This document shows positions 23,059-31,482 of a stretch of 48,099 bases of DNA, piece by piece (within the stretch, counting starts at the first letter, position 1; each line of letters begins with the position of its first letter). Source of the DNA: a virus; IMG/VR virus record IMGVR_UViG_3300048088_000772, positions 1 to 48,099 of that record; one strand, written 5' to 3'. A program made the translations under genes and the position numbers. Below the pieces are notes generated by a model, which was given only the letters and a program-made list of their open reading frames with translations, was not told the origin of the DNA and searched no databases.

Positions 23059-23662
23059 GGGGATATACGTCCAATTCGTCGAGGGTGTATTCGCTGACGC
23101 CATGGTTCCCCTGAACCATTACGTCCATGTCCGGGTTGCTCCATGGGTAAACGTCGATTTCATCACCGTCGTAAACGGCAAAACCGACATAGGCGTCCAA
23201 GTGAGTTTCCAGTGTGATGTCGAGTCCGGTCAGTTTCCGGCTGACGGGTTTGGCATCGTCGATCAGGCGTTCGAGTTCGAGGTACATCTCCTCGGTGATG
23301 CCGGTGTCCAGCACGCCGACCTTCAATGCGAAGGTGCCCGGCACGCCTTCCGGAACGGTCTGCCACCACTCAGAGATCTCGATCAGATAGCCCAGCGGTT
23401 CGACTACCCGGCGCAATGCACCGATGGTGCCCTTGTGTTTGTGGATGTAGAACGAGGCCTTGATGGCGGCGCGTTTGACCGCTTCCGGCCAAGCCGGATC
23501 CCAGCGGTCAACTGACCAGGCCCACGCCAGATGCGGCAGCAGATGAACCGGACAGGTGTCGGGGTTGTACAGCGTGCGTAGCGGAATCAGCGTGGTCTCG
23601 GCAAAGGTCGCCTCGATAGCCCGTTCCAGGGGAGTGCTGTTGAGCGGTAGAAGACTGCGCAT
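23051..23662 (-). CDS. Tail protein I, P2 gpI family
   Basis: 203 residues (MRSLLPLNSTPLERAIEATFAE, CPVHLLPHLAWAWSVDRWDPAWPEAVKR, KHKGTIGALRRVVEPLGY). These are the diagnostic gpI segments; it is a baseplate-rim protein that connects fibres. The length is close to P2 gpI (176) with a longer acidic end. Next to J without a gap, in the order W-J-I-fibre. Confidence 0.93.
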   Translation of the reverse strand: MRSLLPLNSTPLERAIEATFAETTLIPLRTLYNPDTCPVHLLPHLAWAWSVDRWDPAWPEAVKRAAIKASFYIHKHKGTIGALRRVVEPLGYLIEISEWWQTVPEGVPGTFALKVGVLDTGITEEMYLELERLIDDAKPVSRKLTGLDITLETHLDAYVGFAVYDGDEIDVYPWSNPDMDVMVQGNHGVSEYTLDELDVYPHG

Positions 23663-23663
23663 A

Positions 23664-24548
23664 TCAGCCCCCCAATACGACGGTGCACCCGGTGCAGTAC
23701 GCCGCCTGTGCTTTGGTGGGCTTCAGATCCTGCCAGTCCTTGAGTTCAACGCGAGCCACACCAGCGACGTGCAACTGCGCATCGACACCCGAGCGCGCTA
23801 CCTCGACACCCAAGCGACGGCGCGGATTGATCCAGGCCTCAAGACGCTTGATCGCCTCGGCGAGCGCGGCGTCGTTTTCCGGTCCGGTACCTTTCATGTA
23901 CAGCACCGCATCGATCCGGTACCGCAGGATCTCGGCACCCCTTACTTTCACCCGGTCACCGACCGGGCGCACATCGTCATCATTCACAGCATCGGCGACC
24001 AGGGCCAGCATCTCCGGCCCGACCGCGCCGTCCCCTTCCAAACCCAGCACCGTCACGTCGACGCAGGCCGGCGCCGGGCTTTCGGCTGTTGCGTCAGCAA
24101 CCAACGCCGAGGCGTTACGGGCATGCAGGATGTAGCTGTTGCGTGGTCCCGCCGTGGTCAAACCCTCATAGGCCATCTGCACCCGTTCACGCAGAGCATC
24201 GTAGGATTCCAGTACTGCCTCGACCGGCGGCACCGCCAGCGGATCCGCCGCCTGAATCACCAGGCGTTTGAGATTGACGTTCGCGGCCAGTTGCTCCAGA
24301 TCGGCGCCGACGGCATAGGCCAGCAGCTGTGCCTTGGCCGCGTCGTTGACCCGCGCCCGGTTGCCGAGTTTGATGTAACTGCCGACCTCCAGCAGTTTGG
24401 TCACCGGATCGCTCTCCAGCGCCGCCGTCCAGTTGCCGCCCATGTAACCGCGAAACACGCCAAGCGCTTCGCCGTATACCTCTTCAAAGTCCAGCGGCTC
24501 CAGCACGTCAGGTGCGGGCAGCTCCGTCAGATCCACCAGCGTACTCAT
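23664..24548 (-). CDS. Baseplate assembly protein J
   Basis: 294 residues (LPAPDVLEPLDFEEVYGEAL, LLEVGSYIKLGNRARVNDAAKAQLLAYAVGADLEQLAA). This is the gpJ/gp6-like baseplate wedge family. ATG at 24548 overlaps the W stop as ATGA, so the two are coupled. The length is close to P2 gpJ (302). Confidence 0.93.
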   Translation of the reverse strand: MSTLVDLTELPAPDVLEPLDFEEVYGEALGVFRGYMGGNWTAALESDPVTKLLEVGSYIKLGNRARVNDAAKAQLLAYAVGADLEQLAANVNLKRLVIQAADPLAVPPVEAVLESYDALRERVQMAYEGLTTAGPRNSYILHARNASALVADATAESPAPACVDVTVLGLEGDGAVGPEMLALVADAVNDDDVRPVGDRVKVRGAEILRYRIDAVLYMKGTGPENDAALAEAIKRLEAWINPRRRLGVEVARSGVDAQLHVAGVARVELKDWQDLKPTKAQAAYCTGCTVVLGG

Positions 24549-24871
24549 ACCCACACCTCCAACGTGCCGCGCTCACCAAGGTATTCGCCGGTGATCCTGA
24601 AATTGATTTTCCCGCCCAGCACCGAGATGGCGACGACGCGCTCAAGCTTAAGTCGCGGCTCCCACTGGCGCAGCGCCCGGGCCGCTTCCGCTTGAGCGGC
24701 GCTTTTCCAGCCTTCGTTGATGGGCAGATCGACCATGCGCCGCAGCTTGCTGCCGTACTCCGGACGCTCGCGGCGGCTCAGCAGCGGCGTGCCGAGAATG
24801 TCCGCCACCGACTGACGTAAATGCTCGATGCCGGAGATGGGTTGCCCGGTGTGGCGATCCATTCCGATCAT
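24545..24871 (-). CDS. Baseplate wedge protein W (gp25-like)
   Basis: 108 residues. MIGMDRHTGQPISGIEHLRQSVADILGTPLLSRRERPEYGS is the classical opening of GPW/gp25 baseplate wedge proteins; the RRExPEYGSxLRRMVDLP block contains the conserved EPR-like core. Forms the inner baseplate with J. Confidence 0.94.
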   Translation of the reverse strand: MIGMDRHTGQPISGIEHLRQSVADILGTPLLSRRERPEYGSKLRRMVDLPINEGWKSAAQAEAARALRQWEPRLKLERVVAISVLGGKINFRITGEYLGERGTLEVWV

Positions 24872-24876
24872 CGGGT

Positions 24877-25107
24877 TTACTCCTTGAGTTGCTCGAACTC
24901 GGCGTGGGCTTTAAGGCACTTCAGCGCTACATCGTCGGTGGCATCAACCGACACCTGGGCTTTCGCTACGGCCAGGGTGCGGCCGTCAGGCAGGATGACC
25001 GTGCGCGAGGTGTAGAGGGTGTCGCGAAAGGTCACGGTCGAGGTCATCTGCACCGCGCTGATCGGGACAGACTCAGGCGCAGTCGAATTATCTTGATGTT
25101 TGGCCAT
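24877..25107 (-). CDS. Small phage protein between V and W
   Basis: 76 residues starting MAKHQDNSTAPE, with a beta-rich core (TSTVTFRDTLYTSRTVILPDGRTLAVAKAQVSVDA) and a short C-terminal helix. ATG at 25107 has GGAG five bases upstream. Function unknown; its place suggests a tail accessory role. A terminator-like hairpin lies just upstream. Confidence 0.75.
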   Translation of the reverse strand: MAKHQDNSTAPESVPISAVQMTSTVTFRDTLYTSRTVILPDGRTLAVAKAQVSVDATDDVALKCLKAHAEFEQLKE

Positions 25108-25123
25108 GGTTTCTCCAGGCATG

Positions 25124-25146
25124 AAAAAGCCCGCACGCGGCGGGCT
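25124..25146 (-). terminator. Terminator-like hairpin between V and the small tail gene
   Basis: AGCCCGC and GCGGGCT (7 bp) enclose five bases and run into TTTTT on the minus strand, about 17 bases before the next start. The stem sequence is almost the same as the one before the capsid gene (28257). Confidence 0.65.
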
Positions 25147-25160
25147 GAATGAGTGATGAG

Positions 25161-25748
25161 TTAATGCTTGTGATGGTTGTCACTTACGCCGGCGGCCAGA
25201 ATGTCGGCATCGCTGGTGATGCTCTGTGTCGCGTGCAACGATCCGTCGATGTTGACCGGCCCCTTGATGTTCACGGCGCCCTCCAGATTGATCGTTCCGG
25301 ACTTCACGCTGACAGCGTTGTCGGTGACTTCGGCCTGGGTCGATCCGACCTTGATGGTGACCGTACCGCTCGGCAGGGTGATGGTGTAACTGTTGGCTTG
25401 CCAGTCGTAGACCAGTGAGCCGCCATCATCGAAACGCCAGACCTCGACGTGGTCGCGGTTGTCCGGTGGCGGGCCACCATTGCCGTAAAGACCAGGAATG
25501 AACGTGCCCTGCGCTACATCGCCGCTGGCACTGATCAAAGTGCCCTGCTCGTCGATGCTAGGTGCCCGCCAGTGCCGCGCCTTGCCAGCTGCAACGCTGT
25601 GCCAGCGTACCCAGCCGCTGACCCACTCCCCGTCCGAGACTCGACACACTGGGGGTGACGCGGCGAGATCCACCGCCACCACGTAGCAATCCTTGACCAG
25701 GCCGGCGAGCATGCGGTCGTGCTGAGCCGCGACGTAACCGGAACTCAT
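25161..25748 (-). CDS. Baseplate spike protein V
   Basis: 195 residues. N-terminal OB-like domain (VAVDLAASPPVCRVSDG, GWVRWHSVAAGKARHWRAPSIDEQG), then a beta-helix of repeating short strands (TVTIKVGSTQAEVTDNAVSVKSGTINLEGAVNIKGP region) and a C-terminal apex SDNHHKH. The final His residues match the metal-binding HxH apex of P2 gpV spikes. It punctures the outer membrane. The start overlaps the end of the previous gene by four bases. Confidence 0.94.
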   Translation of the reverse strand: MSSGYVAAQHDRMLAGLVKDCYVVAVDLAASPPVCRVSDGEWVSGWVRWHSVAAGKARHWRAPSIDEQGTLISASGDVAQGTFIPGLYGNGGPPPDNRDHVEVWRFDDGGSLVYDWQANSYTITLPSGTVTIKVGSTQAEVTDNAVSVKSGTINLEGAVNIKGPVNIDGSLHATQSITSDADILAAGVSDNHHKH

Positions 25749-26266
25749 TGCACGTCCTCCGGACGGAACGGGCCGTCGCCTGGCTCAATATTCAAGACCA
25801 AGGTGCCCGGTGGTTGATCCGGCCAAGGCCATTCGGCGTCACCGAGGTAGATCTGCTGTGTCCATTCCACGACCCAGACGGTATAGCCGTCCAGTTCGGG
25901 TTTGGTCCAGTCTTGCATGGCCTGCACGAACTCGGCCGGTTCGACTTCAACACCCCAGCACTGCATGCGCAGCAACGCGGCGAGGTGGCCCGCCAGGAAC
26001 ACCGCCTGTTGATGATGATCCGACTGAATGGGATCGGTGATCACCCGAGCCTCGAACTTGCAGGCCAAGCCGGTTTCACCAGTTCCCGGATCGAGACCCG
26101 GCTCCATCTCGGCCAATTCGATCAGCACCGCAGGCAGCGGTAAGCGATCCAAATCATCCGGCCACATGCACACCGTCTGCAGGCACGGAAAGTGTTGCTG
26201 AATGCGCCGCTCGATGGCGTGATACAGCTGTTCAAGACTGAACGGCTCGTCCGAATGATCCGTCAC
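25745..26266 (-). CDS. Uncharacterised tail-region protein
   Basis: 173 residues with GTG start at 26266 (AGGGG seven bases upstream). Features are an N-terminal helix (LEQLYHAIERRIQQHFPCLQTV), an LPAVLIELAEMEPG strand, and WVVEWTQQIYLGD near the end. Position just after the gpZ-like gene and size fit a tail terminator or tail completion protein, as in P2 gpR/lambda gpU-type proteins, but the family was not recognised with certainty. Confidence 0.7.
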   Translation of the reverse strand: MTDHSDEPFSLEQLYHAIERRIQQHFPCLQTVCMWPDDLDRLPLPAVLIELAEMEPGLDPGTGETGLACKFEARVITDPIQSDHHQQAVFLAGHLAALLRMQCWGVEVEPAEFVQAMQDWTKPELDGYTVWVVEWTQQIYLGDAEWPWPDQPPGTLVLNIEPGDGPFRPEDVQ

Positions 26267-26267
26267 G

Positions 26268-26924
26268 TCATTTCCCCTTCAAGTGCTTCTGCACTTCGAA
26301 ATTGAGTTCCTGCTGCAGGACATGCACCAGGTGTTCGTCAGCCTGACGTACCCAGCTCTCGAAGTGCGGGCGGGCCTGCTCCAACGACACCTTGGCCTTG
26401 GCTAGGGGGAAGCGGTTGTCGTGCTCGGCGATCCAACCCGAACTCGCGCCGACCGCACCGCTGACATCGCTGTCGGGATAATCGCTCGCCCTGAAGTGCT
26501 TGCTGCCGGTACGAATCCAGACGTCTGCGCTGTTGCCGTAGACCTTCTTGAAGAACGCGCCCTGAAAGCGCCGACCTGCCACCGAGACACCGGAGCGACT
26601 CTGCCGAGGCCGGCCGATGCGACTGGCCTCCATGGCGTTGAGGCCGAACCACAATTTGCCGCTGTTGGCCCCGCCACTGACCGGATAGGCCCGCAGCCGC
26701 TGCCGCACCGCAGCAACCGCAATACGTTCCTGCCGGCCGACAGCGCGGGCAATTTGTGTCGCAAGCCAACGCAGGGTTTTGTTGATCGCTCGGCGCTGGG
26801 CATTGGCCGCTGCTTTTGGCACCAGGGCGGCAAAGTCCTGAAAGGCTTTCAGGTCTGCCGCCGAGGTCTGCAACGAAATCATCCCGCCGCCGGCCGAGGG
26901 CTTGAAGTGACTGCCAACACTCAT
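26268..26924 (-). CDS. Tail completion protein, lambda gpZ-like
   Basis: 218 residues. FAALVPKAAANAQRRAINKTLRWLATQIARAVGRQERIAVAAVRQRL is the conserved N-terminal helix-rich block of the prophage minor tail protein Z family, and GRRFQGAFFKKV with a later AEHDNRFPLAKAKV matches its second half. GAGG lies eight bases before the ATG. It probably primes joining of tail to head. Confidence 0.8.
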   Translation of the reverse strand: MSVGSHFKPSAGGGMISLQTSAADLKAFQDFAALVPKAAANAQRRAINKTLRWLATQIARAVGRQERIAVAAVRQRLRAYPVSGGANSGKLWFGLNAMEASRIGRPRQSRSGVSVAGRRFQGAFFKKVYGNSADVWIRTGSKHFRASDYPDSDVSGAVGASSGWIAEHDNRFPLAKAKVSLEQARPHFESWVRQADEHLVHVLQQELNFEVQKHLKGK

Positions 26925-27241
26925 GGTCGTTTCCTCAATATCAAGGCGACGAGTCCGTCACCGCCCGGCTCCAGCTGCAGCAGGTCGTAGTCACCGCCAC
27001 CATCCAGCTCTGGCAGGTCCACACTGACGAGCAGCCCTTTTCTTAGGCCATGCGAATCGCGAACGCGAATCTCGAACTTTGGTTCACGCAACGCCGTCCT
27101 GGTATTGCCCATCTTGGGTTGCAACCACGGAGCGGCGAACATGCCCAATACCGGCTCGTCGTAGCCCTCGATCCGAGCCGAGTCGCCCAGCGTTTCAAAC
27201 ACCACCGCGTCGACGTCAGCGATCAGATCGCGAAAGCCCAC
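26921..27241 (-). CDS. Probable head-tail joining protein
   Basis: About 106 residues from a GTG at 27241, chosen because GGAG at the end of the capsid gene lies eight bases upstream; the open frame continues to 27283 but inside the capsid gene. The body is beta-rich (VVFETLGDSARIEGYDEPVLGMF, DYDLLQLEPGGDGLVALILRKRP). Its size and location directly after the major capsid gene match lambda gpFII-type joiners; sequence similarity was not recognised. It overlaps the next gene as ATGA. Confidence 0.65.
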   Translation of the reverse strand: MGFRDLIADVDAVVFETLGDSARIEGYDEPVLGMFAAPWLQPKMGNTRTALREPKFEIRVRDSHGLRKGLLVSVDLPELDGGGDYDLLQLEPGGDGLVALILRKRP

Positions 27242-27243
27242 GG

Positions 27244-28239
27244 TCAGAGCTCCAGCAGGATCTGGGCGCGCGGTCGAGTGCACAGGTGCAGCGGGTTGGA
27301 CTGAGCTTCACCGGCCATGCCTTTGTTGAAAGGCAGCGGCTCGATCATGCTGTAGTACGGGATCCCTTGAGTGTTGACCGTTTCCATGTAGTCGGCAGGT
27401 GCAAACACAGAGATGTACAGATCTGGCACGCCTTCCGGAACCAGCAGCGCCTTGTCGTCATGGACAAAAGACACGCCGGCGACCTTGCCACGGTAACGCT
27501 CCCAGATGATGCCGCCGAACTCGAAGCTTTCCCGGGCGTCACCACGCAGCGCTGCCGCTTGCTGACTGTTGAGGTAGGTCTCTTTGACCGACTTGTGAAC
27601 AATCAGCTTGTTCCAGAAGTTCTTGCCGCAGAAAGCGCGCGAACCGGTACTGGTCACGCTGCCCAGCGCATCCTCCTGCATGTCCAGCGCCTCACCGCAC
27701 ATGACCCGCAGCTCGGTATCGGCCTTAGTCAGCCCCATGGACATCTTCTGACGCTGCACACCGAAGCGCTCATACAAGTCCAGCAGCACCGTCGAACCAT
27801 CAGCGTCGAGGATCTGGCCGTTGAGTGCGCCCATGCGCTGGAACTCATGCGTGGCGTCCAACTGTCGACGCGCCTTAGCCAGACGCGCATTGACCACGTC
27901 CTGCACCGCCTGCAGCTCAGTGCGAGTGCCGAAGGCGCGGATGCCTTGGATCTCATCCGCCTTGATGGTGAAACGCTCCGGCAGGTGCACGGTGTTGAAC
28001 GGGATCAGGTTGCGCTTGCTGGCCGCAACTACCAAGCCTGAACCACCGCGCTCACCGGCCGGCACCAGTGCCAGGGTGTCACCGTCCTTTTCAATCTGCA
28101 CGGTCAGGGTGGTAATGCCTTCCTCGCGGAACAGGCCCAGGGCGCTGATGCGGCCCGGCAGGTAGGGTTGATCATTGAGTGCAGCGGTCAGCGAGGTAAC
28201 GGTAAACGCTTCGTCTTCAAAAATGGCGATATCGGCCAT
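27244..28239 (-). CDS. Major capsid protein, lambda gpE family
   Basis: 331 residues, close to lambda gpE (341). MADIAIFEDEAFTVTSLTAALNDQPYLPGRI is the typical opening, followed by LPERFTIKADEIQGIRAFGTRTELQAVQDVVNARL and a C-terminal AQSNPLHLCTRPRAQILLEL. Forms the HK97-fold shell. ATG at 28239 follows GGAGAG. A terminator-like hairpin lies 18 bases upstream. Confidence 0.95.
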   Translation of the reverse strand: MADIAIFEDEAFTVTSLTAALNDQPYLPGRISALGLFREEGITTLTVQIEKDGDTLALVPAGERGGSGLVVAASKRNLIPFNTVHLPERFTIKADEIQGIRAFGTRTELQAVQDVVNARLAKARRQLDATHEFQRMGALNGQILDADGSTVLLDLYERFGVQRQKMSMGLTKADTELRVMCGEALDMQEDALGSVTSTGSRAFCGKNFWNKLIVHKSVKETYLNSQQAAALRGDARESFEFGGIIWERYRGKVAGVSFVHDDKALLVPEGVPDLYISVFAPADYMETVNTQGIPYYSMIEPLPFNKGMAGEAQSNPLHLCTRPRAQILLEL

Positions 28240-28256
28240 GGGTACTCTCCAGAAAC

Positions 28257-28280
28257 GAAAAATCCCGCACGCGGCGGGAT
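28257..28280 (-). terminator. Terminator-like hairpin before the capsid gene
   Basis: ATCCCGC and GCGGGAT (7 bp) enclose five bases and run into ATTTTTC on the minus strand. It separates the decoration protein and capsid genes, which must be in one transcript, so it may set their ratio or be overridden by antitermination. Confidence 0.65.
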
Positions 28281-28301
28281 GCATACAAAAGAAGGATCGA
28301 C

Positions 28302-28646
28302 TTAGCGAACGATCACGAAATGAGCGGCGAGTGCTTTCTCGGCAGCCAGATCGATGCCGGTCAGGTGCGCTTCGCTGACCTCGGCCAAACGCACCACGGC
28401 GCGACCGCGACGCACCACATCGGATTCGCCAAGCGGGCCGTAGAGAATGGCGACAGCGTTTTCTGTGCCGTCTTCAGCAGTCGGTTCGTAGGCTGCGAAT
28501 TCGCCGGAGGCGGTCACCAGCCCGAGGACTTGCCCGGGCCACAACGCTGGACCGGCCGCGACGTTAATCGCTTCACGCGAAATATTGCCGGCGCCTTCGG
28601 ACAGCAGGAATTCACCCGCGTGCATCGGTTCCTGTTTGATGGTCAT
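28302..28646 (-). CDS. Head decoration protein, lambda gpD family
   Basis: 114 residues (lambda gpD 110). FLLSEGAGNISREAINVAAGPALWPGQVLG and the acidic loop AAYEPTAEDGTENAVAIL are characteristic of gpD/HDPD capsid decoration proteins that stabilise expanded heads. The ATG at 28646 has GGAG seven bases upstream and overlaps the protease stop as ATGA. Confidence 0.92.
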   Translation of the reverse strand: MTIKQEPMHAGEFLLSEGAGNISREAINVAAGPALWPGQVLGLVTASGEFAAYEPTAEDGTENAVAILYGPLGESDVVRRGRAVVRLAEVSEAHLTGIDLAAEKALAAHFVIVR

Positions 28647-29797
28647 GCTCTTGCTCCTTTCGCGCTTTGCGCGGTTCCAGTTTGGGCCGCTTGGCGAGCA
28701 GCCCAAATCGAGTTGGGGTCAGGTTGTTTGGCCAGCACCTTGGGCGCCACGTCGTCCGCCAGCGGCAGACTGTTGTCTATTTCAAAGCCCTTACCGCTGG
28801 TGACAATCTTGTCGAACAGACGCGCCCGCACCGCCGGCGAATCCAGACCTGCCGCGACATACTCGGCGCTGAATTCAGGCAGCCGCGCGGCCACGCAGAG
28901 GTCGTTAATCGCCTTGGCGCGTGTCAGACCCGCCAAAACGATCTCTTCACTTTCAAGCTGGGTGGACTTGAGCAACGGCTCGATCAGGTTGCTGATGCCC
29001 GCCGCCGTGCAGCGCTGAGTGATCATCAATGCCAACTTGGCCGAGTCGACTACAGGCGGTACCAGCGGCGGATCGACAGGTTCAAGTTCGGGATCCGGTT
29101 CAGGTGGCTCATCAAGCTGTGCCACCAACTCAGCCGGAGCGTGCTGGTATCGTTGCAGCACCGCTCCCTGTCCGAGACAGGCTTTGACCTTGATGCCGTC
29201 GCCGACTTCGTCTGCCAGACCAAGAGCCAATGCTTCATTGGCAGTCAGCCAGGTTTCTGCATTAACCATTCGCCTCAGTTCGGCGTCATCGATGTCAGGC
29301 GCCTTGGCCTTATAGGCCGCAATGATCGCCTCCAAGGTTTGATCCAGCACATCAGCGACCCGACGGAAGTCCTCAGCGTCCCCGCCTGCATAGGTGTAGG
29401 GGTTATGAATCATCAACATGGCGTTCGCCGCGATTACTACGCGGTGTGCACCGCACACTGCCACGCTGGCCGCACTCGCTGCCAACGCGTCGATCCGACC
29501 GGTGCAGCGTTCGCCCAGCCGCGACAGCGCGTTGTGCATGGCCAGCCCGTCGAACAGGTCACCGCCGATACTGTTGAACGCGGCGATCACCGGCGACACA
29601 CCGTCGTCCATGGCACGTAGATCCTGCACGAACTGATTGGCGGTGATGCCCCATGTGCCAATCTCGCCGTAAACGAAAACCTCGATCACTCGCTCGGCGG
29701 CCTCTCCACTGGCCTGCAAGGCATACCAGGTCTTGTCCTGAACCTCGACGCGCTTGCCCGCGCGGTTGTAAATGCGCGGTCGCGCTTTTTTGCTCAT
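28643..29797 (-). CDS. ClpP-like head maturation protease with scaffold tail
   Basis: 384 residues. N-terminal ClpP-like domain with FNSIGGDLFDGLAMHNAL, a Ser in AASAASVA, His in MLMIHNPYT and GLADE near 190, which supply the expected serine-protease centre. After an acidic Pro-rich linker (EPPEPDPELEPVDPPLVPP) comes a helical domain of about 130 residues that probably acts as scaffold, as lambda C/Nu3. It cleaves head precursors during assembly. Directly downstream of, and overlapping, the portal gene. Confidence 0.9.
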   Translation of the reverse strand: MSKKARPRIYNRAGKRVEVQDKTWYALQASGEAAERVIEVFVYGEIGTWGITANQFVQDLRAMDDGVSPVIAAFNSIGGDLFDGLAMHNALSRLGERCTGRIDALAASAASVAVCGAHRVVIAANAMLMIHNPYTYAGGDAEDFRRVADVLDQTLEAIIAAYKAKAPDIDDAELRRMVNAETWLTANEALALGLADEVGDGIKVKACLGQGAVLQRYQHAPAELVAQLDEPPEPDPELEPVDPPLVPPVVDSAKLALMITQRCTAAGISNLIEPLLKSTQLESEEIVLAGLTRAKAINDLCVAARLPEFSAEYVAAGLDSPAVRARLFDKIVTSGKGFEIDNSLPLADDVAPKVLAKQPDPNSIWAARQAAQTGTAQSAKGARA

Positions 29798-31275
29798 GGT
29801 TGCTCCTTGTCGTCGGTGTCTTCGACGGCATCAAGGGTGTTGTAGTTGAGGCCCAGTTTTGTGGCCCGTGCCAGATCGGCAGCGTTTTCCAGATCGACCG
29901 TTTCGGCGTCGTAGCCGGTTCGCAGCACCATCTCGCTGCGAGAAGAAAACCCGGCTTGCACTTCCATACGGCGTGCCTGCACGTCCTGCACTGGCTGGAT
30001 ATAGGCCCAGCCTTGAGGCACCCAGCGAGTGCGCTGGTACTGGCGGCGTTTCTGTGCGTAATCGTCCAGCACCAGGACGCCCGAAAGCACAGCCATATCC
30101 ATCCACGCTGCCCGTACTGGGCGGCAGAGTTGATGGACGTACACGCTGAACTGCAGTTGTTCCAGGCGGCGGCGAAACTCGTTGAGTACCACCCGAAGTG
30201 CTCGGTCGTTGATCCCGCGCATGTCACCAGTGAGGATCTCGTAAGGTGTTCCCGACCCCGCTGCAGCAGCCATCAGTTGTTGCCGCATGAAGTCCGGGTA
30301 GTTGTTGCCGGCGTCTGGTGGCTTGGAGAACTCAACCTCCTCCCCCGCGCCCAGTTCCTGCATGGTGCCGGGTTCGAGCGCGACCATCGGAGTGAATCCG
30401 TCGCGATCCAGATCCAGCAAGGCGCCGGTAACTGGATCACGTGGCGCTTGCCCCGACTCCGGTGCCGGACGCTTGATGAAACCGGCAAACAGGTTGGCCA
30501 CTTCCTGCCGAAACAGCACCGCGTCGTCGTAGTTGTCCAGACTGCGCAGGCGTTTCAGCACCGGCGACAACCGCGGCACACCCCGCAACTGACCAGGCTC
30601 CACCGGTTCGAAGATGTGCAGCACCTGAGTAGCCGGCACGCGGACCAGCTGGTTGTAGCCGGCGTTCAGCGAGGCGGCATCACGCGGATGCGACAGGTAC
30701 ATCCAGTACGCCACCCGCTTGCCGCCGGGGGTGAATTCGATGCCAGCGCGGATGACGTTGCCGTTTTTGGTGGTCTCGAATTTGTCGTGCGGCACGAATT
30801 CCGGTGCAAGGATCTGCAGCTGCAGCGGAACGGCCAAGCCTTCATCAAGCCCGCGCGGACGCAACCGTACGAAGCACTCGCCCGAGGTTTCAACCGTGCG
30901 TGCTACCAGCGCCTGCTGGCCGTAGAAGTCAGTGCGATCATCCGCGTCCGACTCATCGACCCAATCCCCCCACAGCTCCTGCAGAAGCTTGCGCAAAGCA
31001 TCATCGTCGGTTGTCGGCCGGGGCGTTATACCGGTGCCGATCAGGTTGCTGACGCGTTTGTCGATGACGTTGAAGGCGTAAGGGTCGTTGCGAACCGCCG
31101 CCCGCGAGCGCGACCGCAGATTGCGCAGGGCCGGAGTGTTGATGCTGTTGATCCCGTTGTCGGGAGCGTCCCAGCCAGTGGAGCGGCGCCCTTCTCCAGC
31201 TCCTTCGTAACTGGCCTTGATGTTGGACGGCAGCACAAATCCGTTACGGGTCAGCGTTGGGAAGTGTCGGGCCAT
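29794..31275 (-). CDS. Portal protein, lambda gpB family
   Basis: 493 residues. RSRAAVRNDPYAFNVIDKRVSNLIGTGITPRP is the diagnostic lambda-family portal block, followed by VARTVETSGECFVRLR and GTPYEILTGDMRGINDRALRVVLNEFRRRLEQLQF. It forms the dodecameric DNA entry channel. The start shares one base with the gpW stop and the stop overlaps the protease start. Confidence 0.95.
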   Translation of the reverse strand: MARHFPTLTRNGFVLPSNIKASYEGAGEGRRSTGWDAPDNGINSINTPALRNLRSRSRAAVRNDPYAFNVIDKRVSNLIGTGITPRPTTDDDALRKLLQELWGDWVDESDADDRTDFYGQQALVARTVETSGECFVRLRPRGLDEGLAVPLQLQILAPEFVPHDKFETTKNGNVIRAGIEFTPGGKRVAYWMYLSHPRDAASLNAGYNQLVRVPATQVLHIFEPVEPGQLRGVPRLSPVLKRLRSLDNYDDAVLFRQEVANLFAGFIKRPAPESGQAPRDPVTGALLDLDRDGFTPMVALEPGTMQELGAGEEVEFSKPPDAGNNYPDFMRQQLMAAAAGSGTPYEILTGDMRGINDRALRVVLNEFRRRLEQLQFSVYVHQLCRPVRAAWMDMAVLSGVLVLDDYAQKRRQYQRTRWVPQGWAYIQPVQDVQARRMEVQAGFSSRSEMVLRTGYDAETVDLENAADLARATKLGLNYNTLDAVEDTDDKEQP

Positions 31276-31481
31276 CAGACCCCCTTCCCTGCATGGTACA
31301 GCCGGACCACGCGCGAACGCGGCCCAGCTGCATTTGCAAGTGACGACCGTATTTCTTCGCGAGCCTTGAACAGTTCATCGACCGTGCGGTATTCCACGGT
31401 GCGGTCGGTGTAGCGCACAGTTTTCTCACCACGTGCGATGGCCGCCTCAACCGCGTCGAGGTGCTTTTTCGTAAAGGACAT
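31275..31481 (-). CDS. Head-tail joining protein gpW
   Basis: 68 residues, the exact length of lambda gpW. FTKKHLDAVEAAIARGEKTVRYTDRTVEYRTVDELFKAREEI is the conserved helix-hairpin-helix fold. It plugs the portal after packaging. Located between terminase and portal as in lambda. Confidence 0.93.
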   Translation of the reverse strand: MSFTKKHLDAVEAAIARGEKTVRYTDRTVEYRTVDELFKAREEIRSSLANAAGPRSRVVRLYHAGKGV

Positions 31482-31482
31482 A